Shown here: piece after piece, positions 40,910-51,303 of the stretch | How positions within the stretch are numbered: the first letter of the stretch is position 1 | How the letters are laid out: each line of letters opens with the position of its first letter | Assembly: GCF_014200015.1 (NCBI RefSeq) | Contig: NZ_JACHOT010000001.1 | Location: forward strand, 1,302,001-1,366,000 | Direction: 5' to 3' | DNA length: 64,000 nucleotides | Source: Aminobacter niigataensis | GTDB lineage: Bacteria > Pseudomonadota > Alphaproteobacteria > Rhizobiales > Rhizobiaceae | Program-made: the position numbers and the translations under genes | Notes under the pieces: model-generated | What the model saw: the letters and a program-made list of their open reading frames with translations, nothing else | Database searches by the model: none | What the model was told of the DNA's origin: nothing

Positions 40910-42214
40910 TCACTTCGCTTCGATCTTGGTCAGGCCACCCATGTAAGGCAGCAGCACTTCAGGAATGGTTACGCTACCGTCCTCGTTCTGGTAATTCTCG
41001 ATGACGGCGATCAGCGCACGACCAACGGCGACACCCGAGCCATTGAGGGTGTGCACGAAGCGCGTGCCCTTCTCTTCCTTCGGACGATAGCGGGCATCCA
41101 TGCGCCGCGCCTGGAAGTCACCGCACACCGAACAGGAAGAAATCTCGCGGTAGGTATTCTGACCCGGCAGCCAGACCTCGATGTCATGGGTCTTCCGTGC
41201 GCCGAAGCCCATGTCGCCGGTGCACAGCACGACAGTGCGGAACGGCAGGCCAAGCATCTTGAGCACGTTCTCGGCGCAGTCGGTCATGCGGTCATGCTCG
41301 GCAAGCGCGCTTTCGGCATCAACGATCGAGACCAGCTCGACCTTGTAGAACTGGTGCTGGCGCAGCATGCCGCGCGTGTCGCGGCCCGCCGAGCCAGCTT
41401 CCGAGCGGAAGCAGGGCGTCAGCGCCGTCAAGCGCATCGGCAGCTGCTCGCTGGCAAGGATTTCCTCGCGCACGAGATTGGTCAGCGGCACTTCGGCGGT
41501 GGGGATCAGGCCGAGGCGGCTGTCGCCATGCGGCACGAAGAACAGGTCTTCCTCGAATTTCGGCAGCTGGTTGGTGCCAAACAGCACCTCGTCGCGCACC
41601 AGAAGCGGCGGCTGCACTTCGGTGTAGCCGTGTTCGGTCGTATGCAGGTCCAGCATGAACTGGCCGAGCGCGCGTTCGAGCCGGGCAAGCTGGCCTTTCA
41701 GCACGGTGAAACGCGCGCCCGAAAGCTTGGCGGCACGCTCGAAGTCCATCAGGCCGAGCGCCTCGCCGATCTCGAAATGCTCCTTCACCCAGTTCGGGCG
41801 CGGCATGACCTTGCCGACCTTGCGCAGTTCGACATTGTCGTTCTCGTCCTTGCCGACGGGAACGTCCTGCAGCGGAACGTTGGGAATAATCGCAAGAGCC
41901 GAATCGAGTGCCTTGTCGAGTTCGCGTTCGAGGCCCTCGCCATCCTGGATGAAGCCCTTGATCTCGGCGACTTCGGCCTTCAGCTTCTCTGCCAGGGCGG
42001 AATCACCATTGCGCATGGCGTTGCCGATTTCTTTAGACGCGGCATTGCGGCGCTCCTGCGCCTCCTGCAGCTTCGAAACGTGGGCTCGCCGCGCCTCATC
42101 CTTGGCGATCAGGTCGTCCACCGTCGAGCTCGCGACCGAAGCCGGCTGCCCACGCTTGGTCAGCGCTTCGACTAAAGCTTCAGGGTTCTCGCGAATCCAT
42201 TTGATATCAAGCAT
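40910..42214 (-). CDS. serS: Seryl-tRNA synthetase
   Basis: 434 residues, the full bacterial length. An N-terminal two-helix coiled coil (about 30-105) binds the tRNA-Ser arm. The class II motifs follow: [48 protein letters not shown] (motif 2) and [19 protein letters not shown] (motif 3). It charges tRNA-Ser. First gene of the serS-surE-pcm run. Confidence 0.97.
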   Translation of the reverse strand: MLDIKWIRENPEALVEALTKRGQPASVASSTVDDLIAKDEARRAHVSKLQEAQERRNAASKEIGNAMRNGDSALAEKLKAEVAEIKGFIQDGEGLERELDKALDSALAIIPNVPLQDVPVGKDENDNVELRKVGKVMPRPNWVKEHFEIGEALGLMDFERAAKLSGARFTVLKGQLARLERALGQFMLDLHTTEHGYTEVQPPLLVRDEVLFGTNQLPKFEEDLFFVPHGDSRLGLIPTAEVPLTNLVREEILASEQLPMRLTALTPCFRSEAGSAGRDTRGMLRQHQFYKVELVSIVDAESALAEHDRMTDCAENVLKMLGLPFRTVVLCTGDMGFGARKTHDIEVWLPGQNTYREISSCSVCGDFQARRMDARYRPKEEKGTRFVHTLNGSGVAVGRALIAVIENYQNEDGSVTIPEVLLPYMGGLTKIEAK

Positions 42215-42271
42215 TTAAAAATTTTCCGGTCGCGGCGGTTGTCGAAACGACCGCGACGGCGGATCGGGCTG

Positions 42272-43159
42272 TCAGCCGGCTTTCGTGCCGCTGCCTGTGC
42301 CTTCGAGCGAGGTCGGTGCTGCTTGCGTCTGCTCGGCGGGGTTGTCGCCCTCGCTCTGCGTCTCGCTCGCCACGCGCTCCTGCTCGCGCTTCTTTTCGAT
42401 CATCCGGGCGGTCCAGATGGAAATCTCGTAAAGAAGGATCGTGGGAAGGGCAAGGCCGATCTGGCTGACCGGATCGGGTGGCGTCAGCACGGCGGCAACC
42501 ACGAAGGCGATCACGATCGCCCATTTGCGCTTGTCGGCCAATCCCTGCGACGTCACCATACCGACGCGGGCCATCAACGTCGTCACCACCGGCAGCTGGA
42601 ACACCAGGCCGAAGGAGAAGATCAGCGTCATGATCAGGCTGAGATATTCCGACACCTTGGGCAGCAGCGAAATCTGTACCTCGCCTTCGCCGCCGGTCTG
42701 CTGCATGGCGAGGAAGAACCACATCACCATCGGGGTGAAGAAGAAGTAGACCAGCGACGCCCCCATCAGGAACAGCACCGGCGAAGCGACCAGGAACGGC
42801 AGGAAAGCGGCGCGCTCGTTCTTGTAGAGGCCGGGGGCGACGAACTTGTAGATCTGCGAGGCGATCACCGGGAACGCGATCACAAGGCCGCCGAACATGG
42901 CGAGCTTGATCTGGGTGAAGAAGAATTCCTGCGGCGCCGTGTAGATGAGCTCGACCTTTTCCGGGTCGAGACCGGCCCAGCCGGTCGCCCATTTGAACGG
43001 GATGACCAGCAGATTGAACAGCTGCTTGGCAAAGAAGAAGCAGACCAGGAAGGCGACGAAAAAGCCGCCGATGGACCACATCAGCCGCGTGCGCAGCTCG
43101 ATGAGATGCTCCATCAGCGGGGCCGAGGACTTTTCGATCTCGTCGTCTTCGGCGCTCAC
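42272..43159 (-). CDS. tatC: Sec-independent translocase TatC
   Basis: 295 residues with six membrane helices. APLMEHLIELRTRLMWSIGGFF at the N-terminus is the signal-recognising region and FAFPVIASQIYKFVAPGLYKNERA-like sequence near 100 is the TatC signature. The C-terminal tail of about 45 residues is acidic and low-complexity. It recognises twin-arginine signal peptides. Overlaps the tatB stop. Confidence 0.95.
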   Translation of the reverse strand: MSAEDDEIEKSSAPLMEHLIELRTRLMWSIGGFFVAFLVCFFFAKQLFNLLVIPFKWATGWAGLDPEKVELIYTAPQEFFFTQIKLAMFGGLVIAFPVIASQIYKFVAPGLYKNERAAFLPFLVASPVLFLMGASLVYFFFTPMVMWFFLAMQQTGGEGEVQISLLPKVSEYLSLIMTLIFSFGLVFQLPVVTTLMARVGMVTSQGLADKRKWAIVIAFVVAAVLTPPDPVSQIGLALPTILLYEISIWTARMIEKKREQERVASETQSEGDNPAEQTQAAPTSLEGTGSGTKAG

Positions 43160-43815
43160 GAGGCTTTTCCTGCTTTGGTCGTCGTCTTGGCGACGGTCTT
43201 CTTGGGCGCAGCAGCCTTTGCCGGCGCTGCCTTGGCGGCGGCCGGCTTGGCTGGACTTGCCTTGGCCTTGGCTTGCGCCGCAGCCTTGGGCTTCGCGGCC
43301 GCTTTCGGCTTTGTTGCCGCCTTGGCAGCCTTGGCAGGCGCTTCGGCAACCGGCACCGGCGTAGCCTTGATTTCGGCGGCCGGGACAACCGGCGCTGCCG
43401 GCATTGCCTCCGGTCCGGCCACGCCCGGCATGACGGTTGCGCCGTTCTTCAACGGCTCGGCCGAATGCACGGAACTAGACGCCGGGTCAGCGGGTGCTGC
43501 CGGCTGCGACGGCTTCATCGCAGAATCGAGCCCGGCGCGCACGTCGGCAGCCGCCTTTTCGAACGGATTGAGCTGCTTCCTGATCTCATTGGCCGGATTG
43601 AGGCCCTTGAGATCGTCGAGCGACTTCTTGACGTCGTCGAGTTCGGCTTCTTTCAGCGCCTCGTTGAACTGGCGCTGAAAATCGCCCGCCATGGACCGTG
43701 CCTTGGTGGTCATCCGCCCTATGGTGCGGAGCATCTTGGGCAAATCCTTCGGGCCGACGACCACGATCATGACGACCGCAATCACCAGCATTTCGGTCCA
43801 GCCGATTTCAAACAT
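43156..43815 (-). CDS. tatB: TatB with histone H1-like C-terminal tail
   Basis: 219 residues. The N-terminus (MFEIGWTEMLVIAVVMIVVV then GPKDLPKMLRTIGRMT) is canonical TatB: a membrane helix, hinge and amphipathic helix. From about residue 150 the protein becomes an Ala/Lys/Pro repeat (KPKAAAKPKAAAQAKAKASP) resembling histone H1. TatB hands cargo to TatC. The tail length and composition are unusual next to E. coli TatB (171 residues). Confidence 0.93.
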   Translation of the reverse strand: MFEIGWTEMLVIAVVMIVVVGPKDLPKMLRTIGRMTTKARSMAGDFQRQFNEALKEAELDDVKKSLDDLKGLNPANEIRKQLNPFEKAAADVRAGLDSAMKPSQPAAPADPASSSVHSAEPLKNGATVMPGVAGPEAMPAAPVVPAAEIKATPVPVAEAPAKAAKAATKPKAAAKPKAAAQAKAKASPAKPAAAKAAPAKAAAPKKTVAKTTTKAGKAS

Positions 43816-43847
43816 GTCGGTGCGATCCGGCTAGCAAGAGACTATGG

Positions 43848-44066
43848 TCAGCTCTTGCTGGCCTTTTCCTTGGTCGAGTTTACGGCCTCGTCGTTGCGAT
43901 GCTCGACCGTCTTGGCATCGTCGGCTTCCTCGTCCGACATGCCCTTCTTGAAGCTCTTGATGCCCTTGGCCATGTCGCCCATCAGTTCGGGGATCTTGCC
44001 ACGGCCAAACAGCAGCAGCACGACGACCAGAACGATCAGCCAGTGCCAGATTGAAAACGAACCCAT
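43848..44066 (-). CDS. tatA: Twin-arginine translocase TatA
   Basis: 72 residues. One membrane helix ([37 protein letters not shown]) with the FGRGK hinge identifies TatA, followed by a charged tail. It polymerises to let folded cargo pass. 32 bases before tatB, same operon. Confidence 0.95.
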   Translation of the reverse strand: MGSFSIWHWLIVLVVVLLLFGRGKIPELMGDMAKGIKSFKKGMSDEEADDAKTVEHRNDEAVNSTKEKASKS

Positions 44067-44101
44067 TGAACTCTCTCTTGAACAGTTTCCCTGCGATTGA
44101 T

Positions 44102-45205
44102 CTAGGCTCTTTCGCTTCCAGATTCAAACACTAGAACATCCGCTTTCCGAAGCGACAGCCATATATCACGAGCTTTTACGGACAAAGCGCCGCAGCGCAC
44201 ACGCGCCCTGACCGGCGTCTCCGCTCCCGGCACCGCAAGCTCCAGCAATTCGACGACGCCGAGATAGCGGCGCGAAATGATGCGAGCCTGAGTCTCGCCG
44301 GTGTCTTCGCTGACGTCGATGCCGGTCAGGCGCACGGCTACCGATACCTGGGTACCGTCGGCGACCGACGTTTCGACCTCGCCGACCGGTGTATCTGCAT
44401 AACCATCGACAACCCTGGCCGAAAAGACATTCAACTCCGAGAAGAAGCCGGCGGCGAACAGATTTGCCGGCCTGAGGTAGAGGTCGTCCGCCCTGCCCGT
44501 CTGCACCAGTTGGCCGTCCTTCAGCAGGGCGATGCGGTCGCCCATGCGCATCGCCTCCTCGGCGTCGTGGGTGACGACGATCGCGGTTGCCCGGCTTTCG
44601 CGCAGAATTGCCAGCGTCTCGGCGCGCACCGTATCCTTTAGCCGCGAATCTAGGCCGGAAAACGGCTCGTCCATCAACAGCACTGCCGGCCGCGGCGCGA
44701 GCGCACGGGCAAGGGCGACGCGCTGCTGCTCGCCGCCGGACAGCGCGTGCGGGTAGTTGTCGGCATAGTGCTCAAGGCCGACGCGGTTGAGCGCGATCAA
44801 GGCCTCGCGCTTGCCCTCGTCCCGCGACAGGGCGGTCAGGCCAAAACGGACATTGTCCAGGATGGTCAAATGCGGAAACAGGGCGAAATCCTGGAAGACC
44901 AGGCCGATCGAGCGCTGTTCCGGCGGCAGGAATACCGAGGGGCCGGCAATCTCCTTGCCGTTGAGCATCACCTGGCCGGATGTCTGGGCCTCAATGCCGG
45001 CGGCGATCCTCAGCAGCGTCGTCTTGCCCGAACCGGAGGGGCCAAGCAGACACAGAACCTCACCCGGTTCAGCGGCAAGGCTGACGCCGCGCAGCGTCTC
45101 GGCGCCATTGGCGAAGGAATGTCGGATATTTTCGAAAGCCAGGCGTGCGGCAAAAGTCACGCCCGCGGTGACGCGGGAAACCGTCTGGGCTTGATTGGTC
45201 GTCAC
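44102..45205 (-). CDS. ABC transporter ATP-binding protein (Fbp/Pot-type), orphan
   Basis: 367 residues from a GTG at 45205 (gaggtcc upstream); an upstream in-frame ATG at 45235 has no ribosome site. Walker [15 protein letters not shown]-loop [10 protein letters not shown], signature LSGGEQQR, Walker [13 protein letters not shown] and H-loop VVTHDAEEA are all intact. A C-terminal TOBE-like domain follows. The order resembles ferric-iron or polyamine import ATPases. No permease or binding protein lies nearby, so the substrate is unknown. Confidence 0.8.
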   Translation of the reverse strand: MTTNQAQTVSRVTAGVTFAARLAFENIRHSFANGAETLRGVSLAAEPGEVLCLLGPSGSGKTTLLRIAAGIEAQTSGQVMLNGKEIAGPSVFLPPEQRSIGLVFQDFALFPHLTILDNVRFGLTALSRDEGKREALIALNRVGLEHYADNYPHALSGGEQQRVALARALAPRPAVLLMDEPFSGLDSRLKDTVRAETLAILRESRATAIVVTHDAEEAMRMGDRIALLKDGQLVQTGRADDLYLRPANLFAAGFFSELNVFSARVVDGYADTPVGEVETSVADGTQVSVAVRLTGIDVSEDTGETQARIISRRYLGVVELLELAVPGAETPVRARVRCGALSVKARDIWLSLRKADVLVFESGSERA

Positions 45206-45244
45206 AGAATGGACCTCGCAGGGCCGGTTCCACACCGGCGCCGG

Positions 45245-45979
45245 TCAATCATCTGTGACGCGGGGTGTCAACAGGCCAAGCTCCTCAAGATCGATGTCCG
45301 TCAGCGGATCCTCATCTTCGGTGAGCAGATCCGGGTCGGACGGCGGCAACGGCACCGAGAAGCCGGGCGGCATGCGCGTGGAGAGCAGCCCTGCTCCCTT
45401 CAGCTCTTCCATGCCGGGCAGGTCGCGTATTTCCTCCAGGCCGAAATGGTCGAGGAACTTGTCGGTGGTGCCATAGGTGACCGGTCGGCCCGGTGTCTTG
45501 CGGCGGCCGCGCATGCGCACCCACTCGGTTTCCATCAGCGTGTCGAGCGTACCCTTGGAGGTTTCGACGCCGCGGATGTCCTCGATCTCGGCGCGTGTCA
45601 CCGGCTGGTGGTAGGCAATCACCGAAAGCACTTCGAGTGCCGCGCGCGACAGCTTCTTTTGCTGGACCGTGTCGCGGCTCATCAGGAAAGCGAGGTCGCC
45701 GGCGGTGCGGAAGGCCCATGAATCCGCGACCTTGACCAGATTGACGCCGCGGCGCTCGTAGATGCGCTGCAGTTCGGCCATCGCCGCAGGCACGTCGATG
45801 CCTTCGGGCAGTCGCGAAACAAGCTGCCGCTCGCTCACCGGCTCGGCGCTGGCGAAGACGATCGCCTCGGCCATGCGTACGGCCTCGGCGAGATGCAGCC
45901 GTACCGCGGGGTTGCGTTCGACGGCATCGCCATCCTCGTCGTCGAGGGAGAACGGAACGACGTTTGATCCTTCGGTCAT
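45245..45979 (-). CDS. scpB: Segregation and condensation protein B
   Basis: 244 residues. Two winged-helix domains are visible (EAIVFASAEPVSERQLVSRLPEGIDV...; KLSRAALEVLSVIAYHQPVTRAEIEDIRGVE), with the family stretch RGRRKTPGRPVTYGTTDKFLDHFGL near 150. ScpB is part of the SMC-ScpAB condensin that compacts and segregates chromosomes. ATGA overlap with scpA. Confidence 0.95.
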   Translation of the reverse strand: MTEGSNVVPFSLDDEDGDAVERNPAVRLHLAEAVRMAEAIVFASAEPVSERQLVSRLPEGIDVPAAMAELQRIYERRGVNLVKVADSWAFRTAGDLAFLMSRDTVQQKKLSRAALEVLSVIAYHQPVTRAEIEDIRGVETSKGTLDTLMETEWVRMRGRRKTPGRPVTYGTTDKFLDHFGLEEIRDLPGMEELKGAGLLSTRMPPGFSVPLPPSDPDLLTEDEDPLTDIDLEELGLLTPRVTDD

Positions 45980-46818
45980 GAAGCACCTTCGGTCTGCCGG
46001 GGGGCGGATTGGCGTTCGCGCAGATAGATCGGCGCGAATGGCTCGTGTTGGCGGATTTCGACGCTGCCGTCGCGAACCATTTCGAGGCTCGCGGCGAAGG
46101 AACTGGCAAGCGCTGTTGCGCGCTCCTCCGGGCCGGTCATGTAGCGGATGAGAAAATGGTCGAGCGCGGTCCAGTCCTTCAATTCACCGACCATGCGGGC
46201 CAGGATGTCGCGCGCCTGCTTGAGCGACCAGACGCCGCGCTTGGCGATCTGCACGTTGGTGATGGCCTGGCGCTGCCGCTGGCCGGCATAGGCGCTCAAC
46301 AGGTCGTAGAGCGAGGCCGAGTATTCGTTGCGCTTGTCGATGATGACGAGTTCCGGCGCGCCGCGCTGGAAGACGTCGCGTCCAAGCCGGTTGCGGTTGA
46401 CCAGCCGCGAGGCGGCATCGCGCATGGCTTCAAGCCGCTTGAGCCTGAACTGCAGCACGGCTGCCAGTTCCTCGCCGCTTTCGCCTTCATCGCCCGGCAG
46501 CTTGGGGATCAAGAGCTTCGACTTGAGGAAGGCGAGCCACGCCGCCATGACCAGATAGTCGGCGGCAAGCTCCAGCCGCAAGGCCCGCGCCTGCGAGACG
46601 AAGATGAGGTACTGCTCGACAAGCGCCAGGATCGAAATGCGCGACAGGTCCACCCGCTGGCTGCGCGCCAGGTGCAGCAGGAGGTCGAGCGGGCCTTCGA
46701 AGCCGGCGACGTCGACGACCAGCGACGGATCGTCCGTCATGCGCTCGTCGGCGTTCTCCGCCCACAGGCGGTCCATCGGTGCTGGCTTTTGGGCCTTGCT
46801 TTCCAATGCGTCCGCCAA
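45976..46818 (-). CDS. scpA: Segregation and condensation protein A
   Basis: 280 residues. DVAGFEGPLDLLLHLARSQRVDLSRISILALVEQYL near residues 35-70 is the kleisin N-terminal signature. The Arg-rich middle and the C-terminal winged helix (LDHFLIRYMTGPEERATALASSFAASLEMV) complete it. It bridges SMC heads and binds ScpB. Follows nagZ by 23 bases. Confidence 0.95.
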   Translation of the reverse strand: MADALESKAQKPAPMDRLWAENADERMTDDPSLVVDVAGFEGPLDLLLHLARSQRVDLSRISILALVEQYLIFVSQARALRLELAADYLVMAAWLAFLKSKLLIPKLPGDEGESGEELAAVLQFRLKRLEAMRDAASRLVNRNRLGRDVFQRGAPELVIIDKRNEYSASLYDLLSAYAGQRQRQAITNVQIAKRGVWSLKQARDILARMVGELKDWTALDHFLIRYMTGPEERATALASSFAASLEMVRDGSVEIRQHEPFAPIYLRERQSAPRQTEGAS

Positions 46819-46841
46819 ATCCGTGCCTTCTCCTTGAGAGG

Positions 46842-47861
46842 CTATGCAACTGCCTCGAAATATTGTCCGAATTCCGCCCGAAGCGACGCTTCATCGTGGC
46901 CGTCGCCCGCCTTGACCGCGGCAAGGGCCTTTTCAGCGCGCTCAAGCGACTTCCCGGAAAGTGCCGTCGCCCGCGAGGCGATGCCCTCCATCTCCTCCAT
47001 CACCCCGTTGCAATGAAGGACAAGATCGACGCCCGCCGCAAGGATCGCCGCCGACTTTGAAGGGAAATCCCCAGAAAGTGCCTTCATCGAGGTGTCGTCG
47101 CTGACCAGGAGACCGTCGAAGCCGATCTCGCCGCGCACGATCTCCTCGATGACCTTGCGCGACGTCGTCGCAGGTGCTGACGGATCGACGGCGCTGAAGA
47201 TCACATGCGCGGTCATGGCGATCGGCAGGTGGTTCAGCGCCTTGAACGGCGCGAAGTCGTGCGCGCGCAGCTGGTCGAGCGGCGTGTCCACCGTCGGCAA
47301 TTCGAAATGGGTATCGGCAAAGGCGCGGCCATGGCCTGGAATGTGCTTCATGACCGGCAGGATGCCGCCTGAAAGCAGCCCCTCGGCAGCGGCGCGGCCG
47401 AGTGCCGTAACGCTATCGGGGTCCTTGCCGTAGGCACGCGCGCCGATGACGTCGCTGGCGCCCTCGACTGGAACATCCAGCACCGGGAGGCAGTCGGCAG
47501 TGATGCCGTAGCGGGCGAGATCGAAGGCATGCAGGCGGGCGAGCAACCACGTCGCCCTCAGGCCCGCCTCGCGGTCGCTGCGATAGAGCGCGCCGAGCGC
47601 GCCGCCTGCGGGATAGTTCGGCGCCAGCGGCGGGCGCAGGCGCTGCACGCGCCCGCCCTCCTGGTCGATGAAGACAGGGGCGTCCGGCCGACCGACACTG
47701 TCACGCATGGCTGCGACGAGATCGCGGATCTGCTCCGGCTCCTTGACGTTGCGGGCAAAGAGGATGAAGCCCCACGGCCGCTCCCGGCGATAAAAGGCAA
47801 TCTCTTCAGCGGTGAGCGACAGGCCTGCACAGCCAAGGATGATGGACTTTGATTCGGTCAT
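46842..47861 (-). CDS. nagZ: Beta-N-acetylhexosaminidase NagZ
   Basis: 339 residues. Glycoside hydrolase family 3: FIDQEGGRVQRLRPP near residue 70, VMKHIPGHGRAFADTHFELP with the catalytic His-Asp pair near 170, and FDGLLVSDDTSMKAL with the nucleophile Asp near 250. It releases GlcNAc from muropeptides in the cytoplasm during wall recycling and can influence AmpC induction. It lies between the SPOR protein and scpA. Confidence 0.95.
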   Translation of the reverse strand: MTESKSIILGCAGLSLTAEEIAFYRRERPWGFILFARNVKEPEQIRDLVAAMRDSVGRPDAPVFIDQEGGRVQRLRPPLAPNYPAGGALGALYRSDREAGLRATWLLARLHAFDLARYGITADCLPVLDVPVEGASDVIGARAYGKDPDSVTALGRAAAEGLLSGGILPVMKHIPGHGRAFADTHFELPTVDTPLDQLRAHDFAPFKALNHLPIAMTAHVIFSAVDPSAPATTSRKVIEEIVRGEIGFDGLLVSDDTSMKALSGDFPSKSAAILAAGVDLVLHCNGVMEEMEGIASRATALSGKSLERAEKALAAVKAGDGHDEASLRAEFGQYFEAVA

Positions 47862-47925
47862 GTCAGGAGCTTAGCGCCTTTTTGGGTGAGATAGAATCGG
47901 CTGCAATCTGCGGGCGAGCCGGAAA

Positions 47926-47957
47926 CGAAAAACGGCACAGCAGATGCCGCGCCGTTT
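47926..47957 (-). terminator. Terminator of the SPOR-domain gene
   Basis: On the minus strand AAACGGC...GCCGTTT with a 14-base loop is followed by TTCGTTT, about 22 bases after the stop. Confidence 0.6.
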
Positions 47958-47978
47958 GCCGGTTGGAAAGTCGCAAGC

Positions 47979-50900
47979 CTACTTCGAGACGAAGCAGTTG
48001 CCGCCTGCAGCCTTGTAGCTCTCGCACAGGCTAACCGCGTCGTTGCGGGTGCCGGCCGGCACGCGGACGCGCCAGAAGGTGCCCTTGCCGGCGATCTCGG
48101 CCTTGACGATGCTGACCTCGCGGCCGTTGAGCACGCTACCGTAGCGGCGCGCCAGATCGGCGTAAGTCGACTTGGCCGCGGCTTCGCTCGGCTGCGAGGC
48201 GATCTGCATCGCCCATGCGCCCGAGGCTGCTGCGGTCGGGGCCGACGGTGCAAGGGCTGCGACCTGGTCCGGCTTGACCTCGCCGACGACGTTGACGGGC
48301 TGTTCAGAAGGACGCTGCGGCGCGATCGGAGCCGAAGCAGGCGTATTTGCCGACTGGGCAGCCGCCTGGGTGTTGGCAACCGGCGCAAGCGCGGGCTGCG
48401 AAGGCACCGTGCCGGTGGCCTCGCTGGCAGGCTCGGCAACGCGCTGCGGCGCCGGATCGTTGGGCTCGGCTGCGGCCACGGCAGCAGGTGCCGGATCTTC
48501 GCGCGGCACGAGGGTGCCGTCGGGCCTCACCACCATGGTACGGACCTTGCGCGGTGCGACAGCGGCAGTCTCGGTGCTGGCGTCGGGCTGGTCGGCCTGA
48601 GCCGCCTGCGCGACGCGATCCTCTGCCTTCGGCAGCGGCGCATCGGCAGTCTCGTCCGCATCCAGCGGCAGCGTGTCATTGGCGCGTGCCTCGGCGTCCT
48701 GCGCCACCACGTCGATCGGCTCTTCGGTGTTGGTGACCAGCTTTTCCTGCGCCGGCGCACCGTTGGCGGCACCGCCTGCGACACGGTCGTAGACCTTGTT
48801 GTCCTGGTTCGGCACGGTCATGCCGCCCGGATTTTCCGGCTTGACCTTGATCGGCGTCCCGTCAGCCTTGACGATGACAGGCGCCCCAGCGTCTTCGCTG
48901 CCGCCGAAGGACAGTCCCCAGGCGCCGATGCCGCCGACAACGGCGACCGCACCGACGATGGCGGCGATCATCAGGCCGCGACGGGCCGGACGGGCTGCGG
49001 CCGGCGAGCCGGGCAGCGCTTCCATGGCTTCGTCAAAATCCGGGTCGTAGTCGAAGTCGTCAACCGGTGCCTGCTCGCGCGGCGCGGAACCGCGTCCCTG
49101 GTGCATGCCACCAAGATCAAATCCGGTCAGTCGATCGTCGCCCTGCTGCGCCTGGGACTGGCGCCCGGCATACATGGCGGCCGCGCCGGCGGTAGCAGCA
49201 GCTGCAATTGCCTCCGAGGGAAATTCGATCGGCTGCGACGCATCGCCATCGCGCAGCGTCTTGCGATCGAACCCGCTGGCATAAGGATTGGGCTCGTAGC
49301 TCGACGAAACCGACGGCTTGCTTGCCTCGGGAGCGTTCATCTCGTTCATGAGATTCGTGAATTCGCTGTCGAGATCATCGTAGGGCGGCGCCGGCGGCGC
49401 ATCGTCTTCGAAGGACAGCTCGGGAATGTCGAGATCGTCGGCAAGCGCGACGGCCTTCTCCGGCACGTCCACTGTCTCCACGTCTGGCGCATCGTCAAAG
49501 GACGAAACGGCGGCGAACAATTCGGCTTCGAGATCGTCGGCAACGTCGGCGACAGGCTCGGCCTGCTGCACGTAGGGCTCGGGCTCGGCCTCCTGCTCGT
49601 AATGCTCAGGCTCGGCCGTCGGCACATAAGCTTCGGCAGGCGCAGCATAGGTCTCGGGCTGATAGCTCGGCTGCGTCTCGGCGACAGGCGTCGATGCACG
49701 CGGAGCCACTGGTGTGCCCAGACCCCAACTGCGGGCCTGCTCGTAGCGCGAAGCAGCAAGCGGCCGATCTGCTGCCGCAGCGATAGCTGCAGGCGCGACG
49801 GCTTCGGTCGCGGCCGTTGCCACGCTGCGTTCGAAAGCCATGTCGAAGGCGTCGTCGTCGAAATTGACATCGACGTCGGCCTGCTGGTCATAGCTGGGCT
49901 CGGTGTAGCCGGCATGGGATGCGACAGCAGCCGCATCATCCGTGGCTGCGAAATCCTCGATCTGCTGAGTGTCATCGGCGTAGGACGTCGCATAGTCGGC
50001 GTCTTCAACCGACTGCGGCTCGATTTCAGCGGGCTGCTCGGGCGCCCAGAATGAGCTGGTGAACGCCGGCTCCGGTTCGACGGCAACTGGCTCTTCGACG
50101 CGAAGCGGTGCAGGCTCGGAAAGAGCCTTGGCCTGGCTGCTCATGGTTCCGAGCAGCGCGTTGAGCTCGTCCTCGAGGCTGGTGTCTTCTGCAACGGCGG
50201 CTGCGGCTGCCGGTGTAACCTCGGGTTCATAGGCCGGCTCCTGAGCAACAGCAGGCTCGTAGGCAGGCTCTTCGTCGCGCAGGGCGTCCTGCAAGCGACG
50301 CTCGAACCCGTCGTAGTCCTGGGCCTGGGCGACGGGGGCCGCCACTGCTTGCTGTTCTTCGACCAGGTCCTCGTGGGAGAAAGCAATTTCAGCCTCTGCC
50401 GGCTGATATTCGCCAAGCGTCAGCTGATCGTCGGCCTCGCTCCCGGCGGCATAGTCCGCACCATCAGCAACATAGTCCGCACCATCATGGGCAGCGAAAT
50501 CCATGTCGACATCGGCAAGGGCGACATGGAATTCGGCATCGAGATCGGTTTCAAGGGGAGCCTGGTAGGCAATCGGCGCCTCGACCTGGGCGGCAGTCTC
50601 CTCGATCGGCAGCTCTTCGAGCGTGAAATGTTCGTCGAGGGAGGCGGCGACGGCATCGTCGAACGCCGCTTCGGCCGCGACATCGGCCACGGGCGCATAG
50701 GCTGCGAAAGTCGGCTCGGCGGCGAAAGCGGGCTCAACGGCATAGGCCGGCTCGACCGCATAGGCCTGGTCTTCAGGGCGCAGCAATTCGTCCTCGAGCG
50801 AAAACTCCTGCTCGAAGGATGCGGCAACGGCATCGTCGAACGAAGCATCGGAGACGAATTCCGGTTCCTGCGCGCGGCCATAGCCAGATTGTTCGAAACC

Positions 50901-51197
50901 AGCCTCGACGGGCGCGTAGGCGGACGGCGCGTCAGCCTGAACATAGGCCGCGGGCGCGTCACGCTCCGGTGCTGCCACCAGATCGTCGCCGGCCAGTTCG
51001 CCAAGCAATTCCTTCTCCAGGTCGATGCCGAAATCGTCGTCCATCGCCGGCTCGACACGAGCAGCGGGCGCACCAACATCCTGGCGCACCACAGGCTGGC
51101 GCGGATCGAAGCCCATGATCCTCGTCAGCTCGGCGAACGGATCTTCGTCGGCGAAATCGTTCTTATCGGCGATCTTCAGCTGGGGTCTGTCTGCCAT
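47979..51197 (-). CDS. Giant SPOR-domain septal protein
   Basis: 1072 residues. Residues 1-735 form an acidic, low-complexity cytoplasmic region with many repeats of the type FDDAVAASFEQEFSLEDEL and Tyr-Ala-Val-Glu-Pro. A single membrane helix lies near 740-762 (GLMIAAIVGAVAVVGGIGAW). The periplasmic part ends in a SPOR domain (AWAMQIASQPSEAAAKSTYADLARRYGSVL...). SPOR domains bind denuded glycan at the septum. Most SPOR proteins are a few hundred residues; the long acidic cytoplasmic arm is the unusual part. Confidence 0.85.
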   Translation of the reverse strand: MADRPQLKIADKNDFADEDPFAELTRIMGFDPRQPVVRQDVGAPAARVEPAMDDDFGIDLEKELLGELAGDDLVAAPERDAPAAYVQADAPSAYAPVEAGFEQSGYGRAQEPEFVSDASFDDAVAASFEQEFSLEDELLRPEDQAYAVEPAYAVEPAFAAEPTFAAYAPVADVAAEAAFDDAVAASLDEHFTLEELPIEETAAQVEAPIAYQAPLETDLDAEFHVALADVDMDFAAHDGADYVADGADYAAGSEADDQLTLGEYQPAEAEIAFSHEDLVEEQQAVAAPVAQAQDYDGFERRLQDALRDEEPAYEPAVAQEPAYEPEVTPAAAAAVAEDTSLEDELNALLGTMSSQAKALSEPAPLRVEEPVAVEPEPAFTSSFWAPEQPAEIEPQSVEDADYATSYADDTQQIEDFAATDDAAAVASHAGYTEPSYDQQADVDVNFDDDAFDMAFERSVATAATEAVAPAAIAAAADRPLAASRYEQARSWGLGTPVAPRASTPVAETQPSYQPETYAAPAEAYVPTAEPEHYEQEAEPEPYVQQAEPVADVADDLEAELFAAVSSFDDAPDVETVDVPEKAVALADDLDIPELSFEDDAPPAPPYDDLDSEFTNLMNEMNAPEASKPSVSSSYEPNPYASGFDRKTLRDGDASQPIEFPSEAIAAAATAGAAAMYAGRQSQAQQGDDRLTGFDLGGMHQGRGSAPREQAPVDDFDYDPDFDEAMEALPGSPAAARPARRGLMIAAIVGAVAVVGGIGAWGLSFGGSEDAGAPVIVKADGTPIKVKPENPGGMTVPNQDNKVYDRVAGGAANGAPAQEKLVTNTEEPIDVVAQDAEARANDTLPLDADETADAPLPKAEDRVAQAAQADQPDASTETAAVAPRKVRTMVVRPDGTLVPREDPAPAAVAAAEPNDPAPQRVAEPASEATGTVPSQPALAPVANTQAAAQSANTPASAPIAPQRPSEQPVNVVGEVKPDQVAALAPSAPTAAASGAWAMQIASQPSEAAAKSTYADLARRYGSVLNGREVSIVKAEIAGKGTFWRVRVPAGTRNDAVSLCESYKAAGGNCFVSK

Positions 51198-51303
51198 TCT
51201 TTTTCCCGAACTCTCGCACTTTTTTCGGACGCCATGAACGTCGCGTAAGGTTGGCCCTTACCAGCGCAATGTGGGCAAAAGGTGACAGAAAGCCTCTGTT
51301 AAC

